A stretch of DNA of 64,000 nucleotides from positions 1,178,001 to 1,242,000 of the forward strand of contig NC_054752.1 of the NCBI RefSeq assembly GCF_018143015.1. Direction: 5' to 3'. Below are positions 61,801 to 64,000 of this stretch, one piece after another (the stretch's first letter is position 1; each line of letters begins with the position of its first letter). The stretch comes from Lytechinus variegatus. Lineage: Eukaryota > Echinodermata > Echinoidea > Temnopleuroida > Toxopneustidae. The notes under the pieces are model-generated. The model did not search any database and was not told the origin of the DNA. It saw nothing but the letters and a program-made list of their open reading frames with translations. Made by a program: the position numbers and the translations under genes.

Positions 61801-62966
61801 ATTTCTCCCCAGCCATACCCTTTCTGGGGGTTCTTACTACCCATGTTTATCGCATCACCTCCTGAGCACCTTCTGAGGTTTTATGATTCTGCTCTCGCTA
61901 CTATGATTCGTGTGTAAACTCAAAATCTAGCTCCATGGACCCATGATGTTTCATATCATTGCCAGGCCATCATATTTACATTATAAATTTGTTCAATGGA
62001 ACCTCTTTGTGCAATATTTTAAGAAGTTCCAGGGACCCCCCACTTTCATGACGAGCCCTTCTGGGGCCCCCTAATTTTGATTTACCTGTGGCACATACAT
62101 ACCTCATATTGGGAATTAATTTGTGCTAAAATGAGACAAAAATATGATATGATGATTGAAGAAAGATGAATTGCTAGCATTCTATAGAATTATGAACTAA
62201 ATTCTGGTTTTCGTTGGGATTACCTGAAATGATGATTATGATTTTTCTTTAACAGCTTTGTGAAGTTCAAACAACAAGCCAGGAGAACTTTGATATGCAT
62301 AATGATGGCATGAGACACAAGGCTGTGAGTAGTTCCCTATTTTTAAAATTCATTTTCTTCTTTGCTTATCTTAAATCTTCATTGATATTTCATTTGTTCA
62401 TTTATTTAATTATCTTATGCATTTATTTAATTATCATATTTCTCAAAGAAATCATTGACCAGTCCTCATATTTGTAAAAAAAATCATTCCTCAAGGTTCT
62501 AGCATTTATTCTATTAAAGGAACAAGACCACTCTCTTCAAGTTTTTCCTTGCAATACTTTGAAGTAACAACCCCAAAAAATACCAAGTACCAATATCAGT
62601 AAATAAACTTTCAAGTTGATAGCAAGGTTTGACAAGAATGATTTCTTTGCATTCCCTAGAGTGCAACATTTGGCTATGCCACCGAAGATAAATGCAACTT
62701 AGTAATAACGGATTGTCGGTCTTAGAATACTGTTACAAAATAGAGCATTAATGTGAGGAGTATGCTCAAATTATTTCAAAGCATCCCAAACAATACACAT
62801 GTATAACCTTTAGCAGGAATGAATTTAATTTGACATGAGCTAGTGTAATTGTACTTACCATGTCGTCCTTGGCCGCTTGCAATGGAAATTATAGTGTTAT
62901 TTGTATAATATGAATATTTTAAACACATTTTATTTTGTATATTTTCAACAGCTATCTGAAGAGTAG
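55811..62966 (+). CDS. Two-finger matrin/U1-type zinc-finger protein with RGG, collagen-like and RD domains (633 aa)
   Basis: Seven exons join in frame: 55770-55895 (coding from 55811), 56835-58279, 58521-58589, 59986-60004, 60271-60470, 62256-62324, 62952-62966. Residues about 45-120 are RGG-rich ([23 protein letters not shown]). About 265-400 is a Gly-X-Y repeat ([12 protein letters not shown] units). About 401-471 is RD-dipeptide rich ([19 protein letters not shown]). Two fingers follow: C509-x2-C512-x12-H525-x5-H531 and C605-x2-C608-x12-H621-x5-H627. This CCHH spacing with a five-residue His-His gap is that of matrin/U1-C-like fingers, which bind double-stranded RNA or RNP components. RGG and RD regions are also typical of RNA-binding proteins. 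No signal peptide, so nuclear location is inferred despite the collagen-like repeat. I recognise no specific orthologue. Upstream noncoding exons are probable, since 55770 follows an acceptor (ATATGCAG). Confidence 0.82.
56835..58279 (+). CDS. Zinc-finger gene exon 2 (RGG, Gly-X-Y, RD regions)
   Basis: 1445 bases, entering in phase 1 after TGCTTTCAG and leaving in phase 0 at GTAGGT. It carries a basic start (CRRKRAKEM), the RGG region, an acidic/Trp segment, a tandem-repeat minisatellite at about 57543-57950 and the RD domain. It ends in the first finger's leading cysteine (MYTCK). Confidence 0.88.
57543..57950 (+). repeat. Coding minisatellite, 18/36-nt units
   Basis: GGTCCACTTGGTCACGAT and GGTCCACGGGGTCGTGAT alternate about 22 times. 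Because the unit length is a multiple of three, the host frame stays open as Gly-Pro-X-Gly-X-Asp. Variant units (GAGGAT, GTTCGTGAT, GTTGGT) give REDP, VRDG and HVGP. Confidence 0.93.
58521..58589 (+). CDS. Zinc-finger gene exon 3 (finger 1 body)
   Basis: 69 bases, phase 0 both ends, acceptor TTTTCAG, donor GTGAGT. Encodes [20 protein letters not shown] then HKL, supplying Cys512, His525 and His531. Confidence 0.92.
58941..59790. mobile_element. TIR element in intron 3 of the zinc-finger gene
   Basis: Left end AAATCCCTCAAAAAAGTTTT then GCAACTCA; right end GAGTTGCAGAACTTTTTTTG then AGGGGTTTAT, inverted. Inside, a 51-bp unit is tandemly duplicated (TTTTGCAACTCAGTTTTGGG at 58957 and about 59008). 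A ~190-bp unit is present twice (59381 and 59585, GATAACNCTAGCATTACAAA). AAATGTTGCAAAATGCATTG at 59247 is inverted at about 59370. TA may flank the ends. Confidence 0.75.
59986..60004 (+). CDS. Zinc-finger gene exon 4 (19-nt microexon, GC donor)
   Basis: AGGGCTCAAGTCTTCCCAG between TTTTTACAG and GCAAGT. Encodes RAQVFP and one base. It bridges exon 3 (phase 0) to exon 5 (which needs one leading base), so the frame requires it. The donor is AG|GCAAGT, a standard GC-type donor. The alternative is direct exon 3 to 5 splicing, which breaks the frame. Confidence 0.65.
60100..60185 (+). mobile_element. tRNA-derived SINE fragment
   Basis: GTTGTGGCCCAATGGATTAG is A-box-like, followed by GGACTTTGAAACAGAGGGTC, a typical anticodon-arm-to-variable-region sequence of this SINE style. 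The B box is degraded (CATGGTCTGG). It lies in intron 4 of the zinc-finger gene. Confidence 0.55.
60271..60470 (+). CDS. Zinc-finger gene exon 5 (acidic linker)
   Basis: 200 bases, phase 1 to phase 0, acceptor TTTCTTTCAG, donor GTAAGT. Very Glu-rich ([20 protein letters not shown]) and ends with the second finger's leading Cys (LYYCT). Confidence 0.9.
61095..61130 (-). mobile_element. Solo Tc1-like terminus
   Basis: On the minus strand the sequence reads TACAGTGGTGCTCAAAAGTT then AATGAACCC, the style of a Tc1/MITE terminus after TA. No partner end was found nearby. Confidence 0.35.
62256..62324 (+). CDS. Zinc-finger gene exon 6 (finger 2 body)
   Basis: 69 bases, phase 0 both ends, acceptor TTTAACAG, donor GTGAGT. 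Encodes [20 protein letters not shown] then HKA, supplying Cys608, His621 and His627. Same size and phase as exon 3. Confidence 0.92.
62952..62966 (+). CDS. Zinc-finger gene exon 7 (last four codons)
   Basis: Acceptor TTTTCAACAG then CTATCTGAAGAGTAG, encoding Leu-Ser-Glu-Glu-stop. Short, but the acceptor is strong and the phase matches. Confidence 0.75.
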   Translation, partial: LSEE

Positions 62967-64000
62967 TTTATCTGGGGCCTACTGCTATCCTTAACCATTT
63001 ACTTCTTGAGATCCTTTAAAAGGATGTGAAAAATGGAATGTGAAACTCACTTTAGGACATATGACCTTGCAGTGATATTTTTGGTTATCAGTAAAAAGTG
63101 ACACTGCCAATTATCGGTTTATAAAACTATCTTTCATATCTGTCATGAAATGGAAGGTAGATTTGCCGGTGGAATTTATTTGTCAGTTGTGAGTTCATCA
63201 GTTGTAAAGCCATGCTGTAGTGCTGACGTGTAGATGACATTTGAGACAGTAGTCTCATGAATTATAGGAATATTTCATCCCTGAATATAATTCTTGGATG
63301 ACAACTACGCAGTTGTTAGCCGAGATCTGATCTCGGCCACCGTTTGCACAATTGTGTCAAAATTTGGCACGCACATTCTTTACCACAAACTACAAGCCAG
63401 TATAAAAAAAGAATTTTGCCTGAAATATGCAGATTTATTTGTGACATTATTTGCATATTTAACTCTCAATTTCACTTGAAATTTTCATATTTCCCCCCAG
63501 ATCTTATCTAAAGGTTTCCACTAAGAAAAATTGCAAAATTTTCCTTATGTATTTCTTTATTTTTAGAATTTCTTATTTATTTCTTTGTTTTTTCATCTTT
63601 TGTTTTTCATAATTATTTTTTTCAATGGAAATTATTACAGACCATTCAACAACTGAATTAAAGCCTAAATGAATGAAGCAGACCAATTAGAATGAAAAAT
63701 AATCACCCTTTTATGAATTTCACTTCCCAAAGACTTTGTACGCAAAGTATAAAAACTAGCCATTTTTGGCATTACATTGTCTCATAAAAAGTTGCGTGGC
63801 ATAGCGACACTATACCTGCATACAGTATGCCACAAATTTGGTCTAAAAGAAGTCATACAATTTTGCAGCTCTATCTTTTTGTGTTTCAGAAATATCACGC
63901 GAAGTGTTGAGGGGGCATGATGGCCCCCCCCAACACTTTGCGCAACATTTTAGTCCTTTAGTCCAGTCCTTTTGTAGTTCTTTTTAGGGTTAAATTATAT
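62967..64000 (+). other. 3' UTR and flank of the zinc-finger gene
   Basis: No AATAAA close to the stop; ATTAAA near 63656 is a possible poly(A) signal. The rest is AT-rich with no coding evidence. A short GTGTTGAGGGGGCATG/CAACAC mirrored piece lies near 63905-63940. Confidence 0.4.

Overview
This is a metazoan nuclear genomic window: AT-rich, intron-containing, and dense with transposon debris. Two spliced protein-coding genes can be reconstructed on the + strand. There is also one tRNA gene, one weakly supported small two-exon ORF, and a partly intact LINE. The repeat families suggest an echinoderm, probably a sea urchin relative: TTAA-flanked AGGGGAAGTTCACCCTGA MITEs, the TCTCACCTGCGAAGCAGAG element with GGTCAAAGGTCATTTAGG units, CAGTGGCGTAGCTAGG hAT-like elements, and elements carrying the GCGCGAAGCGCG palindrome. 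That assignment is inference from recognised repeat style, not from a database search.

Layout. 1-2094: repeat-rich 5' flank. 2095-22591: a 15-exon gene for a 559-residue F-BAR/SH3 protein resembling NOSTRIN (nitric oxide synthase trafficker); all 15 exons join in frame. Intron 1 holds a 29-bp minisatellite. Intron 2 is a transposon nest: a decayed LINE split by a Tc1-like element, a long-TIR hAT-like element, and a 5'-truncated LINE with an open 786-codon reverse transcriptase ORF antisense to the host gene. 22592-33360: intergenic, with MITEs, a 1.1-kb TIR element with internal repeats, SINE-like pieces and an elongator tRNA-Met gene (minus strand). 33370-35700: a possible small gene (noncoding exon plus a 54-codon spliced ORF). 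35700-55769: intergenic and almost entirely repeats, including nested TIR elements, very long polypyrimidine and polypurine tracts, and several foldback palindromes. 55770-62966: a 7-exon gene for a 633-residue probable nuclear RNA/DNA-binding protein with an RGG-rich N-terminus, a collagen-like Gly-X-Y minisatellite domain, an RD-dipeptide domain and two matrin/U1-type zinc fingers made by exon duplication. 62967-64000: its 3' UTR and flank.

The two main genes look unrelated: one is a membrane-curvature/endocytic adaptor, the other a nuclear nucleic-acid-binding protein. No novel multi-gene system was found. The most notable material is the zinc-finger gene with its in-frame, multi-frame-open minisatellite and duplicated finger exons, a MITE that abuts a splice donor, and several large palindromic mobile elements.
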